Shown here: positions 41,828 through 50,668 of the stretch, in pieces
Layout of the letters: the number at the start of each line of letters is the position of its first letter
How positions within the stretch are numbered: position 1 is the stretch's first letter
DNA from: Methylohalobius crimeensis 10Ki
GTDB taxonomy: Bacteria; Pseudomonadota; Gammaproteobacteria; Methylococcales; Methylothermaceae
Assembly: GCF_000421465.1 (NCBI RefSeq)
Contig: NZ_ATXB01000002.1
Coordinates: 486,690-550,689, forward strand
Direction: 5' to 3'
DNA length: 64,000 nt
Program-made: the position numbers and the translations under genes
Notes under the pieces: model-generated
What the model was told of the DNA's origin: nothing
Seen by the model: only the letters and a program-made list of their open reading frames with translations
Databases searched by the model: none

Positions 41828-42601
41828 CTAACGTCGTTCGCTCTTCATCCGTTTCAATCGATCGGCCGCCAGCGAAGCCGCCCGGCTATCGGGAAACCGG
41901 GCCACCACTTCCTCGAGATGTTGACGCGCCTCCTGCCAGCGCTTTTCTTCGTAAGCCACATAACCCAACTTGAGTAGCGCCGCGGAGGTTTTGGCGCTGT
42001 TCGGATAACGTTCGACCAATCGCCGGAAAGCTTGGCGCGCGGCGTTGAAATCGCGCTTGACGTAATACGCCTCGCCCAGCCAGTACCAGGCGTTGTCGCT
42101 CAACTCGCCTTGGGGATAACGTTGGAGAAAGGCGGAGAAAGCGTCAACGGCCGCATCGTAATGTCCCGCCTGGAGCGTTTCATACGCCTCCCGGTAAGCT
42201 TGGCTGGCTTGCTGGGAAGCAGGCGTCGCCGGCTTTTGGGTAGATTGGACGGGCGCCGGCGGGGGAAGTTCCGCGGCAGGCTCGGGGGCCTGTTGGGCAG
42301 ACGCTTGGGGCGATTCGGTTTGCGACTCCTCACCTGTCAGCCGGCGCAAACGGGCATCGATATCCAGATACTGCGTCCGCTGGGTTTTCTCCATGCGCGT
42401 CAAGCGATGCTGAATCGACTCCAATTGGCCGCGCAACTCTTGCACCTCGTGCTGGAGTTGATCGGTCTGGCGCATCATATCCCGCATGGCGCTGCTGGAA
42501 AGCCGCTGCTCCAAAAGCTGGACCCGAGCCTCCAAGTTCTCGCTTTCGGCGTGGACGGTAAGCGCGAACCCCAGTCCTAAAAGCCCTGCCAAACAACGCA
42601 T
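41828..42601 (-). CDS. cpoB: Cell division coordinator CpoB (YbgF)
   Basis: 257 residues from ATG 42601, 2 bases after pal, with GGAGAG upstream. Signal peptide (LAGLLGLGFALTVHA), an N-terminal coiled coil (RVQLLEQRL, DQLQHEVQELRGQLESIQHR), a Pro/Gln-rich linker and three TPR repeats (YREAYETLQAGHYDAAVDAF onwards). CpoB coordinates septal peptidoglycan synthesis with Tol-Pal outer-membrane constriction. Confidence 0.93.
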   Translation of the reverse strand: MRCLAGLLGLGFALTVHAESENLEARVQLLEQRLSSSAMRDMMRQTDQLQHEVQELRGQLESIQHRLTRMEKTQRTQYLDIDARLRRLTGEESQTESPQASAQQAPEPAAELPPPAPVQSTQKPATPASQQASQAYREAYETLQAGHYDAAVDAFSAFLQRYPQGELSDNAWYWLGEAYYVKRDFNAARQAFRRLVERYPNSAKTSAALLKLGYVAYEEKRWQEARQHLEEVVARFPDSRAASLAADRLKRMKSERR

Positions 42602-42603
42602 GC

Positions 42604-43173
42604 TCACTCTCCGCGATAGACGATTTCCACCCGCCGGTTCTGCCGCCAGGCTTCCTCGTCGTGTCCCATGGCCACCGGTTTTTCCTCGCCATAGGAGACG
42701 ATGCGCATCCGGTCATCCGCCACCCCTTGCAGCCCCAGCAACTTGGATACCGCCTTGGCGCGGGCCTCGGCCAGGGCGATATTGTATTCCCGCGAGCCCC
42801 GCTCGTCGGTATGCCCCTCCAACACCACGCCGGCCTGGGGATGGGCCAAGAGATAAGCGGCGTGGGCCTCGATCACCGGAATGTCCTCGGCTTGGACCTG
42901 GGCGCTGTCGAAGGCGAAGTAAATCGTCCGTTTGGCCAACAATCCGCCCGCATCGGCGCCGGGTCCGGCACCGGCACCGTCTTCGGCGATCCCGCCGGTT
43001 TCCACTTCATAGAGGACTTCCCCCTCCTCTCCCCGCAAACCCTGAGTGGTTGCGCCTTCGGCGTCGGCCATCCCGGCCCGGGCCGCCTCCTCCCCCGCCT
43101 CCGACGGTTTTTCCCCCAAATTCTTGCAACCCGCCAAGGCTACCAGTAAACCGATCAGCACCCATTTTTTCAT
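42604..43173 (-). CDS. pal: Peptidoglycan-associated lipoprotein
   Basis: 189 residues. Lipobox LAGC at 13-16, an Ala/Gly/Glu-rich linker and an OmpA-like domain with VLEGHTDERGSREYNIALAE and RRVEIVYRGE, which binds peptidoglycan. It anchors the outer membrane and interacts with TolB. 23 bases after tolB. Confidence 0.95.
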   Translation of the reverse strand: MKKWVLIGLLVALAGCKNLGEKPSEAGEEAARAGMADAEGATTQGLRGEEGEVLYEVETGGIAEDGAGAGPGADAGGLLAKRTIYFAFDSAQVQAEDIPVIEAHAAYLLAHPQAGVVLEGHTDERGSREYNIALAEARAKAVSKLLGLQGVADDRMRIVSYGEEKPVAMGHDEEAWRQNRRVEIVYRGE

Positions 43174-43196
43174 GGTTCATCCTCCAAAAGATTGAC

Positions 43197-44519
43197 TCAA
43201 AACGGTGACCAGGCCGGCTCGCGCACGTCCCCTTCCTCGGTTTTGAGACGCTGGCGCACCCGACCGTCCACGGAAACCGCCGCCAGTTGCCCGCGCCCCC
43301 CGGCCTGAGTGGCATATAAAATCATACGACCGTTGGGAGCAAAAGAGGGAGACTCGTCCAGCGGTCCCGGCGTCAACACGCTCATGCCCCCTTCCTCGAG
43401 ATCCAACACGGCGATTCGGTAGCCGTTTCCGCCGTGGACCAGCGCCAGTCGGCGGCCATCGGGGGAAAACGTCGCCCGGGCATTGTAATTGCCTTCGAAG
43501 GTCAAGCGGCGAGGATTGCCGCCGGCGGCGGAAATGGTATAGATCTGGGGACTGCCGCCGCGATCGGAAGTAAACACCAGGCTTTTGCCGTCCGGCGACC
43601 AGGCCGGCTCGGTGTCGATGGCGAAACTCCGGGTCAGACGCGTGAGCCGGCGAGAAGTCAGGTCGGCAACATAAATGTCCGGACTGCCGTCCTTGGACAG
43701 GGTGAGCGCCAACCGACCGCCGTCGGGCGACCAGGTGGGCGCGCCGTTGATTCCGGAAAATTCAGCCACTTTCTCGCGTTCCCCGGTGGCCAGGGTTTGA
43801 ATGTAAACCGCCGAGCTCCGACGCTCGAAAGAAACATAGGCGAGCCGCTTGCCGTCCGGCGACCAGGCCGGCGACATCAGCGGCTCCGGCGAAACCACCA
43901 CGGTCCGGGGACGATAGCCGTCGGCGTCGGCGATCTGGAGTTTATAGATCCGGCGGCCGTTTTGTTCCGCCACCGTAATATAAGCGATGCGGGTGGCGAA
44001 TGCACCCGGCTCACCGGTGATCTTCTCGTAAATGAGATCGCTGATGCGGTGAACGGTGCGGCGCAGATCCCGCGTCCGCGCCGGCAGGCGGTAGGCGGCG
44101 AGCGCCTTGCCCCGATACACGTCGAACAGGTGGAACTGCACTTCGAACTGATCGGCGCCGCTTTGCCGCAGTCCGCCGATGACCAAATAATCCTGTCCCA
44201 ACGCCCGCCACGCGGGCCATTGAATATTCTCGGGCCGGCTGGGGCGGGTGAGCATGTCGTCTTCGGGCAGGGGTTCGAAGCGACCGCTGCGAGCCAGATC
44301 GGCCTGAATGATTCCGGCCGCGTCCAAGGGCCGCCGCTCCGGCCCGCTCCAACCGAAAGGCACCACGGCAATGGGAAGGGCCCCCTCCACGCCCCGGGTG
44401 ATTTCGATGGTCAACTCGGCGCGAGCGCCGGATAACCAGCCGACCCAAAGCATCGGAATCAATAGGATGGGGAGCGTGAGGCGATAAATCCGCGGGACAG
44501 AAAACATGACCATCATCAT
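43197..44519 (-). CDS. tolB: Tol-Pal system translocation protein TolB
   Basis: 440 residues. Signal peptide IYRLTLPILLIPMLWVGWLSG, N-terminal alpha/beta domain and six propeller blades with the repeated PAWSPDGKxLAY / FSPDGRRLALV pattern. Periplasmic partner of Pal and TolA. Several ATG codons cluster at 44519-44507 right behind AAGG, so the exact start is uncertain by up to four codons. The first overlaps the tolA stop. Confidence 0.95.
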   Translation of the reverse strand: MMMVMFSVPRIYRLTLPILLIPMLWVGWLSGARAELTIEITRGVEGALPIAVVPFGWSGPERRPLDAAGIIQADLARSGRFEPLPEDDMLTRPSRPENIQWPAWRALGQDYLVIGGLRQSGADQFEVQFHLFDVYRGKALAAYRLPARTRDLRRTVHRISDLIYEKITGEPGAFATRIAYITVAEQNGRRIYKLQIADADGYRPRTVVVSPEPLMSPAWSPDGKRLAYVSFERRSSAVYIQTLATGEREKVAEFSGINGAPTWSPDGGRLALTLSKDGSPDIYVADLTSRRLTRLTRSFAIDTEPAWSPDGKSLVFTSDRGGSPQIYTISAAGGNPRRLTFEGNYNARATFSPDGRRLALVHGGNGYRIAVLDLEEGGMSVLTPGPLDESPSFAPNGRMILYATQAGGRGQLAAVSVDGRVRQRLKTEEGDVREPAWSPF

Positions 44520-45421
44520 CCTTCGGGATCAAACTTGAAATTGAACTCTCGAAACGTTTCGAACACTGCCGGATCGTCCGAAACCGGCAAGGGAGAGGCC
44601 TTTCGCACAGCCACCTCGGCGCTGCGATCGAAAGCGGCGTTGCCGCTGGATCGAACCACCCGGGCCTCGACCACCTCGCCGCCGGGAATCAGCCGCACGT
44701 GGATTGTACAAGATAAGCCGGTGTGGTACGACGCCGGCCGGAGCCAGTAACTTTCCACTCTTTGCTGGATTCGGTAGCTAGCTTCGTTCACCGCCGCCTG
44801 TATCTCTTGCTGCTTTCTCGCCGCTTCCGCCTTCTTTCGGGCTGCTTCGGCCTTGCGGCGGGCGGCCTCCTCGGCCTTGCGGCGAGCGGCTTCTTCCGCC
44901 TTCCGTTTGCGTTCGGCTTCGCGACGCTTTTTTTCTTCTTCCAAGCGTTTGCGCTCCGCCTCTTGGCGCTCCCGTTCCAACTTGGCCAGACGCGCCTTTT
45001 CCGCCTGCTCGCGCTTTTTCCTCTCCGCTTGGCGCCGGGCTTCTTCTTCGGCCTTTTGGCGACGCGCCTCGGCCAGGGTCTGGAGTCGCTTTTTCTCTTC
45101 CTGTTGTTGGCGCTTCAACGCCGCCAGGCGACGTTCCTCGGCCCGGCGTTGGCGTTCGAGTTTTTCCCGCGCCGCCTGAGCCGCCCGGCGCTCGGCCGCT
45201 TCCCGGGCTTCGAGGCGTTGCATTTCCGCCTCCACCTGGGCTTGGTCCACGGCCGTGGCGTGAATGATTTCCCGGGGTTGGGGGGGTGTCGGGGACGGTG
45301 TGGATGAAGCGTCCCAGCGGAAAAGCAACAAGCCCAGCAGGACAAGATGCATCGCCAGTGAAGCAAAAAAGGGAACCCCCCAGAGCGAAGGGCGATTTGG
45401 CGCCGAGATTCGATCGGTCAT
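44516..45421 (-). CDS. tolA: Cell envelope integrity protein TolA
   Basis: 301 residues. A single N-terminal membrane anchor (FASLAMHLVLLGLLLFRW), a long Lys/Ala/Glu-rich helix of roughly 130 residues (repeats such as AEEAARRKAEEAARRKAEAA) and a C-terminal TonB/TolA globular domain (YRIQQRVESYWLRP, GGEVVEARVVRSSGNAAFD). It links the inner-membrane TolQR motor to TolB and Pal. Overlaps tolR by 4 bases. Confidence 0.95.
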   Translation of the reverse strand: MTDRISAPNRPSLWGVPFFASLAMHLVLLGLLLFRWDASSTPSPTPPQPREIIHATAVDQAQVEAEMQRLEAREAAERRAAQAAREKLERQRRAEERRLAALKRQQQEEKKRLQTLAEARRQKAEEEARRQAERKKREQAEKARLAKLERERQEAERKRLEEEKKRREAERKRKAEEAARRKAEEAARRKAEAARKKAEAARKQQEIQAAVNEASYRIQQRVESYWLRPASYHTGLSCTIHVRLIPGGEVVEARVVRSSGNAAFDRSAEVAVRKASPLPVSDDPAVFETFREFNFKFDPEG

Positions 45422-45840
45422 GGCTGCATCGGCCGGGTCAGCAGTCCCACTTGTTCCACGCCCGCCTCCTGCAGCGCCGCCATTACCCGAACCACGCGCC
45501 CGTAAGGCACCTGGTCGTCGCCGGCCACCAACACTCGGGTCTCCGGTTTAAGACGCAATTCAGCGGCGACCCTGGCCAATAGGGTCTTATATTCCACCGC
45601 TTCGCGATCGCGCCCCGAGGCCACGTAAAACTGGCCGTCACCGGCGACGGTGACGATCAAAGGCGGCGTATCCTCGGTCGCCACGGGTTTGGCCTCGGCT
45701 TGCGGCAGGTTCACGTCCACCCCGCTTTGCAGCAAGGGGGCGGTGACCATGAAAATGATCAACAGCACCAAGGTGACGTCGATGTAAGGCACCACGTTGA
45801 TCTCGGCCATGGGCCGTCGACGGGGTCTCTCTCTTGTCAT
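45418..45840 (-). CDS. tolR: TolR, inner-membrane motor subunit
   Basis: 140 residues of the ExbD/TolR family. The transmembrane helix NVVPYIDVTLVLLIIFMVTA carries the conserved proton-channel aspartate, followed by a periplasmic domain (ETRVLVAGDDQVPYGRVVRV). It works with TolQ to energise TolA by the proton gradient. Starts 53 bases after tolQ, the largest gap inside the tol cluster, perhaps holding a secondary promoter. Confidence 0.95.
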   Translation of the reverse strand: MTRERPRRRPMAEINVVPYIDVTLVLLIIFMVTAPLLQSGVDVNLPQAEAKPVATEDTPPLIVTVAGDGQFYVASGRDREAVEYKTLLARVAAELRLKPETRVLVAGDDQVPYGRVVRVMAALQEAGVEQVGLLTRPMQP

Positions 45841-45893
45841 CGGGAGCTTCTTAATCCTTTATATTCGTCCACGGTTAAACGCGCCTTTGCGAG

Positions 45894-46556
45894 TCACTTT
45901 TCCAAAGCCCGCTGCTGCAGCAGGCACAAAAATTCCTCGGCGAAATGCTCGTAGCGCCGTCCCAGTCGATCGATGCGATTGGTATAGCGGTTATAGGCGA
46001 TCACCGCCGGAATGGCGGCGAACAGCCCCATGGCGGTGGCGATCAGGGCTTCGGCGATACCCGGCGCCACCAGGGACAAGGTGGCTTGTTGGACATTCGC
46101 CAAGGCACGGAAGGAATTCATGATCCCCCACACGGTGCCGAACAGGCCCACGTAAGGACTGGTGGAGCCCACCGTGGCCAGAAACGGCAAGCGTTCATCC
46201 AGCGCTTCCAGAGCCCGTCCAACGCCCACCCGCATGGCCCGTTCGACGTTTTCGGACAACAAGGCGGGAGGCGCCTCACGCTTGAACAGGCGGACGAACT
46301 CCCGGTAACCGCTGAGGAACACCGTCTCCAGTCCGCGGGGTTCGGCTTTGACCAGCTGTTTGTACAACTCGGCCAAATCGATGCCCGACCAGAAGCGGCC
46401 TTCGAACACTTCGGCCTCGGTCTCGGCGCGTTTGAGCTCGCGGGATTTTTGAAAAATCACCGCCCAGGAAAATACGGAGGCGGCGAGCAGCAAAGTCATC
46501 ACCGCTTGCACCAGCAGACTGGCGTTGAGGATCAAATCGAGCAGGGATTCATTCAT
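45894..46556 (-). CDS. tolQ: TolQ, inner-membrane motor subunit
   Basis: 220 residues of the MotA/TolQ/ExbB family: TM1 SLLVQAVMTLLLAASVFSWA, a cytoplasmic loop, and TM2-TM3 with LPFLATVGSTSPYVGLFGTV and PGIAEALIATAMGLFAAIPA. Forms the proton channel with TolR. Its start lies inside the end of ybgC (8-base overlap). Confidence 0.96.
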   Translation of the reverse strand: MNESLLDLILNASLLVQAVMTLLLAASVFSWAVIFQKSRELKRAETEAEVFEGRFWSGIDLAELYKQLVKAEPRGLETVFLSGYREFVRLFKREAPPALLSENVERAMRVGVGRALEALDERLPFLATVGSTSPYVGLFGTVWGIMNSFRALANVQQATLSLVAPGIAEALIATAMGLFAAIPAVIAYNRYTNRIDRLGRRYEHFAEEFLCLLQQRALEK

Positions 46557-46953
46557 GGCAAGGCAATGCTTTCCTTAAATTTTCAGGCATGGGCCGCGGC
46601 CGGAAGGCTCCGGCATCCAAGCAGGCGATGCGCACCCGGCCCTCGCACAACACCGCCTCGTCATTGCGCACCGTCTGGAAAAAATCCAGGCTGGCGCGCC
46701 GATAATCGGTCAATTTACAGCTCACCTCGAGCAGGTCGTTGAAGCGGGCCGGACGCAGATACTCGGCCTCGATGGATCGAACCGCGAACAGCACGCCTTC
46801 CCGCGCTCTGAGCTCATCCTGCTCGAAGCCCAGGGCGCGCAGGAATTCGGTCCGCGCCCGTTCGAAAAACTTCAGATAATTGGCGTAATAGACCACGCCG
46901 CCGGCGTCGGTGTCCTCGTAATAAACCCGTACCGGCCAGGTAAACGGCTTCAT
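46549..46953 (-). CDS. ybgC: YbgC-type acyl-CoA thioesterase of the Tol-Pal cluster
   Basis: 134 residues from Met46953. Hotdog fold with the catalytic-region motif VYYEDTDAGGVVYYANYLKF, FERARTEFLRALG and the CEGRVRIACLD strand. Hydrolyses short acyl-CoA or acyl-ACP and is almost always first in tol-pal operons. The start overlaps the epimerase stop by 4 bases. Confidence 0.95.
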   Translation of the reverse strand: MKPFTWPVRVYYEDTDAGGVVYYANYLKFFERARTEFLRALGFEQDELRAREGVLFAVRSIEAEYLRPARFNDLLEVSCKLTDYRRASLDFFQTVRNDEAVLCEGRVRIACLDAGAFRPRPMPENLRKALPCHE

Positions 46954-47684
46954 GACCCTTCGCGTTTTCGCAATTGCAATCCTTTCGCCACGGCGCAATG
47001 CATGGTGGCTAAATTTTCCTCCAAGGAACCGTCCCGATGAAACAAGCTCTGAGTACCGGCCACCAACACGTCCGCGCCGGCGCCCACCAAGTCCGGAATG
47101 TTGGCGAACGATACCCGCCCGTCGATCTCGATGGCCACCTCGTCGAAACCGCGCTCGTCCAGGAACTTGCGGCATTCGGCCACCCGCTGCCGGGCGTAGG
47201 GAACCTGGGTCACCCCCGGATGACCGGCGAAACCCGGATTGATCAACATCAACAGCACGTAATCGATGCGATCCAGGCAATACTCCAACACCCTGAGCGG
47301 CGTGGCCGGCTTGAGCGCGATGCCGGAACAAATACCGCTCCCGTGCAGCTTTTCCAGGAGGCGGTCCACATGTCCGGCCGATTCGTAATGGAAACACAGC
47401 CGTTCCACCCCGATATCGATCATTTCATCAATGAAAAAGTCGTGTTCGGTCACCATCAAGTGGACGTCGAACGGCAGATCCGTGCGGGGCTTGAGTTGAC
47501 GCACCGCCTCGATCCCCAAGGGCATACTGGGACTGAAATGGCCGTCGATCAGATCCACATGGAGAAAGTCCACGTTGAGCGTATCCAAGGCCTTCACCTC
47601 CCGCGCCAGCCGGCATTGATCGACGCAAATGAGAGAAGGTGCGAGGGCGACGGCGGTATCTTGCTCAGTCAAACAAATTTTCAT
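46950..47684 (-). CDS. Ribulose-phosphate 3-epimerase family protein
   Basis: 244 residues from ATG 47684 (GTG 47693 adds three). TIM-barrel epimerase with APSLICVD, metal ligands in [17 protein letters not shown] and EIDGRVSF, and the [13 protein letters not shown] loop, where standard Rpe has VNPGFGGQ. These differences place it apart from housekeeping Rpe, perhaps as a ketose- or allulose-6-phosphate epimerase. It starts inside the 3' end of ruvB (20-base overlap), an unusual position between ruvB and ybgC. Confidence 0.8.
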   Translation of the reverse strand: MKICLTEQDTAVALAPSLICVDQCRLAREVKALDTLNVDFLHVDLIDGHFSPSMPLGIEAVRQLKPRTDLPFDVHLMVTEHDFFIDEMIDIGVERLCFHYESAGHVDRLLEKLHGSGICSGIALKPATPLRVLEYCLDRIDYVLLMLINPGFAGHPGVTQVPYARQRVAECRKFLDERGFDEVAIEIDGRVSFANIPDLVGAGADVLVAGTQSLFHRDGSLEENLATMHCAVAKGLQLRKREGS

Positions 47685-48690
47685 TGGCGCCACCGGGAGG
47701 GTTGAGTCCGAAGTGGAGATAGGCTTGCGGAGTTGCCGTCCGACCGCGCGGCGTCCGCATCATGAATCCTTGCTGGATGAGATAAGGCTCGAGCACGTCC
47801 TCGATGGTGCCGCGCTCTTCGCCGATCGCGGCGGCCAGGCTGTCCAATCCCACCGGTCCGCCGCCGAATTTCTCGATCAAGGTGATGAGCAGCTGCCGAT
47901 CGAGCTGGTCGAAGCCGTTGGGGTCCACCTTGAGCATCTCCAACGCGCCGGCGGCGATGGGCTGAGTCACCCGCCCGTTGCCCTTGACCTGGGCGTAGTC
48001 GCGTACCCGCCGGAGCAGGCGATTGGCGATTCGGGGCGTGCCGCGCGCGCGGCGGGCGATCTCCCGAGCGCCGTCGGACTCGATCTCCAGGCCCAAGATC
48101 CGCGCCGAGCGGGTGACGATGCGGGCCAAATCGCCCGCCGAATAAAACTCCAGCCGGTGAACGATGCCGAAACGGTCGCGCAGGGGGGAAGTCAAAAGAC
48201 CGGCGCGGGTGGTGGCCCCCACCAGGGTGAAAGACGGCAAATCCAGTTTGATGGAACGGGCCGCCGGCCCCTCGCCGATGACGATGTCGAGCTGGAAATC
48301 CTCCATCGCCGGATACAGCACTTCCTCCACCACCGGACTCAAGCGGTGGATCTCGTCGATGAACAATACGTCGTGACGTTCCAGGTTGGTCAGAATCGCG
48401 GCCAGATCCCCGGGCTTTTCCAGCACCGGCCCGGAGGTCTGGCGCAGATTGACCCCCATCTCGTGGGCGATGATATGGGCCAGGGTCGTCTTCCCCAATC
48501 CGGGCGGGCCGAAAATCAGCACGTGATCGAGGGATTCCCCCCGCCCCCGGGCCGCCTCGATGAAGATGGAGAATTGTTCCTTGAGCTGCGGCTGGCCGAT
48601 GTAGTCGGCCAGGCTGCGAGGACGGATCGCCCGGTCCAGGGCCTCCTCTTCGCTGAGCTGGACGGGGCCGACGACGCGGTCTTCGATCAT
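47665..48690 (-). CDS. ruvB: Holliday junction branch-migration ATPase RuvB
   Basis: 341 residues. [14 protein letters not shown]-like N-terminus ([12 protein letters not shown]), Walker [13 protein letters not shown], Walker B DEIHRLSP, sensor I in [20 protein letters not shown] and a C-terminal winged helix. Drives branch migration with RuvA. Overlaps ruvA by 4 bases. Confidence 0.97.
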   Translation of the reverse strand: MIEDRVVGPVQLSEEEALDRAIRPRSLADYIGQPQLKEQFSIFIEAARGRGESLDHVLIFGPPGLGKTTLAHIIAHEMGVNLRQTSGPVLEKPGDLAAILTNLERHDVLFIDEIHRLSPVVEEVLYPAMEDFQLDIVIGEGPAARSIKLDLPSFTLVGATTRAGLLTSPLRDRFGIVHRLEFYSAGDLARIVTRSARILGLEIESDGAREIARRARGTPRIANRLLRRVRDYAQVKGNGRVTQPIAAGALEMLKVDPNGFDQLDRQLLITLIEKFGGGPVGLDSLAAAIGEERGTIEDVLEPYLIQQGFMMRTPRGRTATPQAYLHFGLNPPGGANENLFD

Positions 48691-49274
48691 TGCGCCCCCG
48701 CGCTTTGCAGGGCCAGGCGGATCAATTCCTCCACCGAATCGGCGCGATCCGCGACCCGTTTAAGCAACCGCTGGGCTTCCTGCGGCTTGTAGCCGAGCGC
48801 GGTCAAGGCATCGAACGCCTCGCGCGCCGGATCGGCGGCCGCCCCCACCGGCAGCGCTGCAGCGGAGGTGGACTGCGGCAGACGATCGCGCAACTCGACG
48901 ATCAAACGTTCGGCGGTCTTTTTGCCGATCCCCGGCAAGCGTTGAAGACTCAAGGCATCGCCTTGGCTAACGCAGCGCTGGAACTCATCGGTGCTGAGAC
49001 CGGAAAGGATCGCCAGCGCCAAGCGCGCCCCTACTCCGTTGACTCGGATCAACGAGCGAAACAGGACCCGCTCGGATTCGGTGGCGAAACCGAACAAAAC
49101 GTGGGCATCCTCGCGCACCGCTAGATGGGTGAAGAGGGTCACTTCTCCGCCCGTTTCGGGCAATTGGTAGAAGGTGGACATGGGCGCGTCCACCTCGTAT
49201 CCCACACCATTCACATCGATCAACAGCGACGGCGGTTGTTTGGCAGCCAGGGTACCGCGCAGAAAGCCGATCAT
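48687..49274 (-). CDS. ruvA: Holliday junction binding protein RuvA
   Basis: 195 residues from Met49274. N-terminal OB fold ([29 protein letters not shown]), helix-hairpin-helix motif [20 protein letters not shown] and a C-terminal RuvB-contact domain. Forms the tetrameric platform for RuvB on four-way junctions. Overlaps ruvC by 4 bases. Confidence 0.96.
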   Translation of the reverse strand: MIGFLRGTLAAKQPPSLLIDVNGVGYEVDAPMSTFYQLPETGGEVTLFTHLAVREDAHVLFGFATESERVLFRSLIRVNGVGARLALAILSGLSTDEFQRCVSQGDALSLQRLPGIGKKTAERLIVELRDRLPQSTSAAALPVGAAADPAREAFDALTALGYKPQEAQRLLKRVADRADSVEELIRLALQSAGAQ

Positions 49275-49771
49275 GCCACGCTCACGGCATAGCGTTGCCG
49301 GGTTTGCTGGTAATGGGCATGGCACATGGCCACCGCCAGGGCGTCGCTGGCGTCCAAAGGAAGCTCGGCGTGAAAATTGAGAAGCATTTTAACCATATGC
49401 TGCACCTGCAACTTGTCGGCCCCTCCCTTGCCCACCAACGCCTGTTTGACTTGGCGGGTGGCGTACTCGTAAATCGAGAGGTCCCGTGCCAATCCGGCGC
49501 AAATGGCCGCGCCCCGCGCCTGCCCCAGTTTAAGGGCGGAATCGGCGTTTTTGTGCACGAACACCTGTTCGATCGCCATCGCTTCGGGCCGGTACTCGCC
49601 GACCACTTCCAGCACACCGTCGTAGACGATTTTAAGGCGACTGGGAAAGTCGTCGGCCACACTTCGGACGCATCCTGCCGCCACCAGCCGCATTCGCGAT
49701 CCTTCCACATCCACCACCCCGAAACCGGTAATCCGCGAGCCGGGGTCAATCCCTAAGATTCTGGGCACCAT
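49271..49771 (-). CDS. ruvC: Crossover junction endodeoxyribonuclease RuvC
   Basis: 166 residues from ATG 49771 (TTG 49777 adds two). The catalytic carboxylates are in ILGIDPGSR (Asp9), AIEQVFVHKN and DASDALAVAMCH. It resolves Holliday junctions as a dimer. 18 bases after yebC. Confidence 0.96.
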   Translation of the reverse strand: MVPRILGIDPGSRITGFGVVDVEGSRMRLVAAGCVRSVADDFPSRLKIVYDGVLEVVGEYRPEAMAIEQVFVHKNADSALKLGQARGAAICAGLARDLSIYEYATRQVKQALVGKGGADKLQVQHMVKMLLNFHAELPLDASDALAVAMCHAHYQQTRQRYAVSVA

Positions 49772-49789
49772 TCCCAACCATTGGGCTCG

Positions 49790-50536
49790 TTATTCGATCG
49801 CCGCCAGCACTTCTTCGCTGATGTCGGCGTTGGAGTATACCTGCTGGACGTCGTCCAGATCCTCCAACCGCTCCAGCAAGCGTACCATTTTCTCCGCCTC
49901 GCGGGCTTCCAACGCCACCGACGTGCTGGCGCGCATGGTGACCTCGGCCGTTTCCGGCGCCTGGCCGGCATCGATCAATACCTGCTTGGCGGTCTCGAAA
50001 TTTTCCGGCGGAGTCAGCACCTCGATGCTACCGTCCTCGCCCGTAATCACGTCGTCGGCACCGGCTTCCAAGGCCGCCTCGGTGATCGCATCCTCGTCGC
50101 TGCCGGGCGGATACGTGAACATGGCCGTATGAGTGAACAGATAGGCCACCGAGCCATCGGTGCCGAGATTGCCGCCGGCCTTGCTGAACGCATGCCGAAC
50201 CTCGGCGACGGTACGATTGCGGTTATCGGTGAGGCAATCCACCATCACCGCTATCCCGCCGGGACCGTAACCCTCGTAACGGACCGCCTCGAAATCGTTC
50301 CCGTCCTGGCCGCCGGAACCCTTGGTGATGGCCCGCTGAACGGTGTCCTTGGGCATGTTTTGGGAAAGCGCTTTGTCAATCGCCGCTCGCAGACGCGGGT
50401 TGGTGGAAGGGTCGTCTCCTCCCAACCGGGTCGCGACGGTGATTTCCCGAATCAGTTTGGTGAAGATCTTACCGCGCTTGGCATCCTGCGCGTTTTTACG
50501 ATGACGAATGTTCGCCCATTTACTGTGTCCTGCCAT
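49790..50536 (-). CDS. yebC: YebC/TACO1-family translational or transcriptional regulator
   Basis: 248 residues from Met50536. [20 protein letters not shown] and [11 protein letters not shown] are diagnostic, with [20 protein letters not shown] in the central domain. Members help ribosomes pass proline stretches or act on DNA. Conserved neighbour of ruvC in proteobacteria. Probably the first gene of the operon; a TATAAT lies 41 bases upstream. Confidence 0.95.
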   Translation of the reverse strand: MAGHSKWANIRHRKNAQDAKRGKIFTKLIREITVATRLGGDDPSTNPRLRAAIDKALSQNMPKDTVQRAITKGSGGQDGNDFEAVRYEGYGPGGIAVMVDCLTDNRNRTVAEVRHAFSKAGGNLGTDGSVAYLFTHTAMFTYPPGSDEDAITEAALEAGADDVITGEDGSIEVLTPPENFETAKQVLIDAGQAPETAEVTMRASTSVALEAREAEKMVRLLERLEDLDDVQQVYSNADISEEVLAAIE

Positions 50537-50576
50537 AGCCTCTTTTAAATCAATAACAACGAATCTGGGTTTTTCT

Positions 50577-50582
50577 ATTATA
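50577..50582 (-). promoter_or_regulatory. Candidate -10 element of the yebC-ruv-tol-que operon
   Basis: On the minus strand TATAAT lies 41 bases before the yebC start, giving a leader of roughly 30 bases. The -35 region at a 17-base spacing is weak (GTGATG). The preceding gene, which ends at 50669 on the same strand, leaves only 132 bases. Confidence 0.45.
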
Positions 50583-50668
50583 CAGGTGGGAACCCCCCTC
50601 ATCACGCCGGCAAATAGTGCGATATTCGCCCGGGATTTAGCCTGCCCGACCCAATAGCGCGGTATCGG

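Noticed and set aside
44850-45250. Repeat-rich stretch that could be called a tandem repeat
   Set aside because: It is the Ala/Lys/Glu helical segment of TolA; the DNA repetition follows from the protein sequence.
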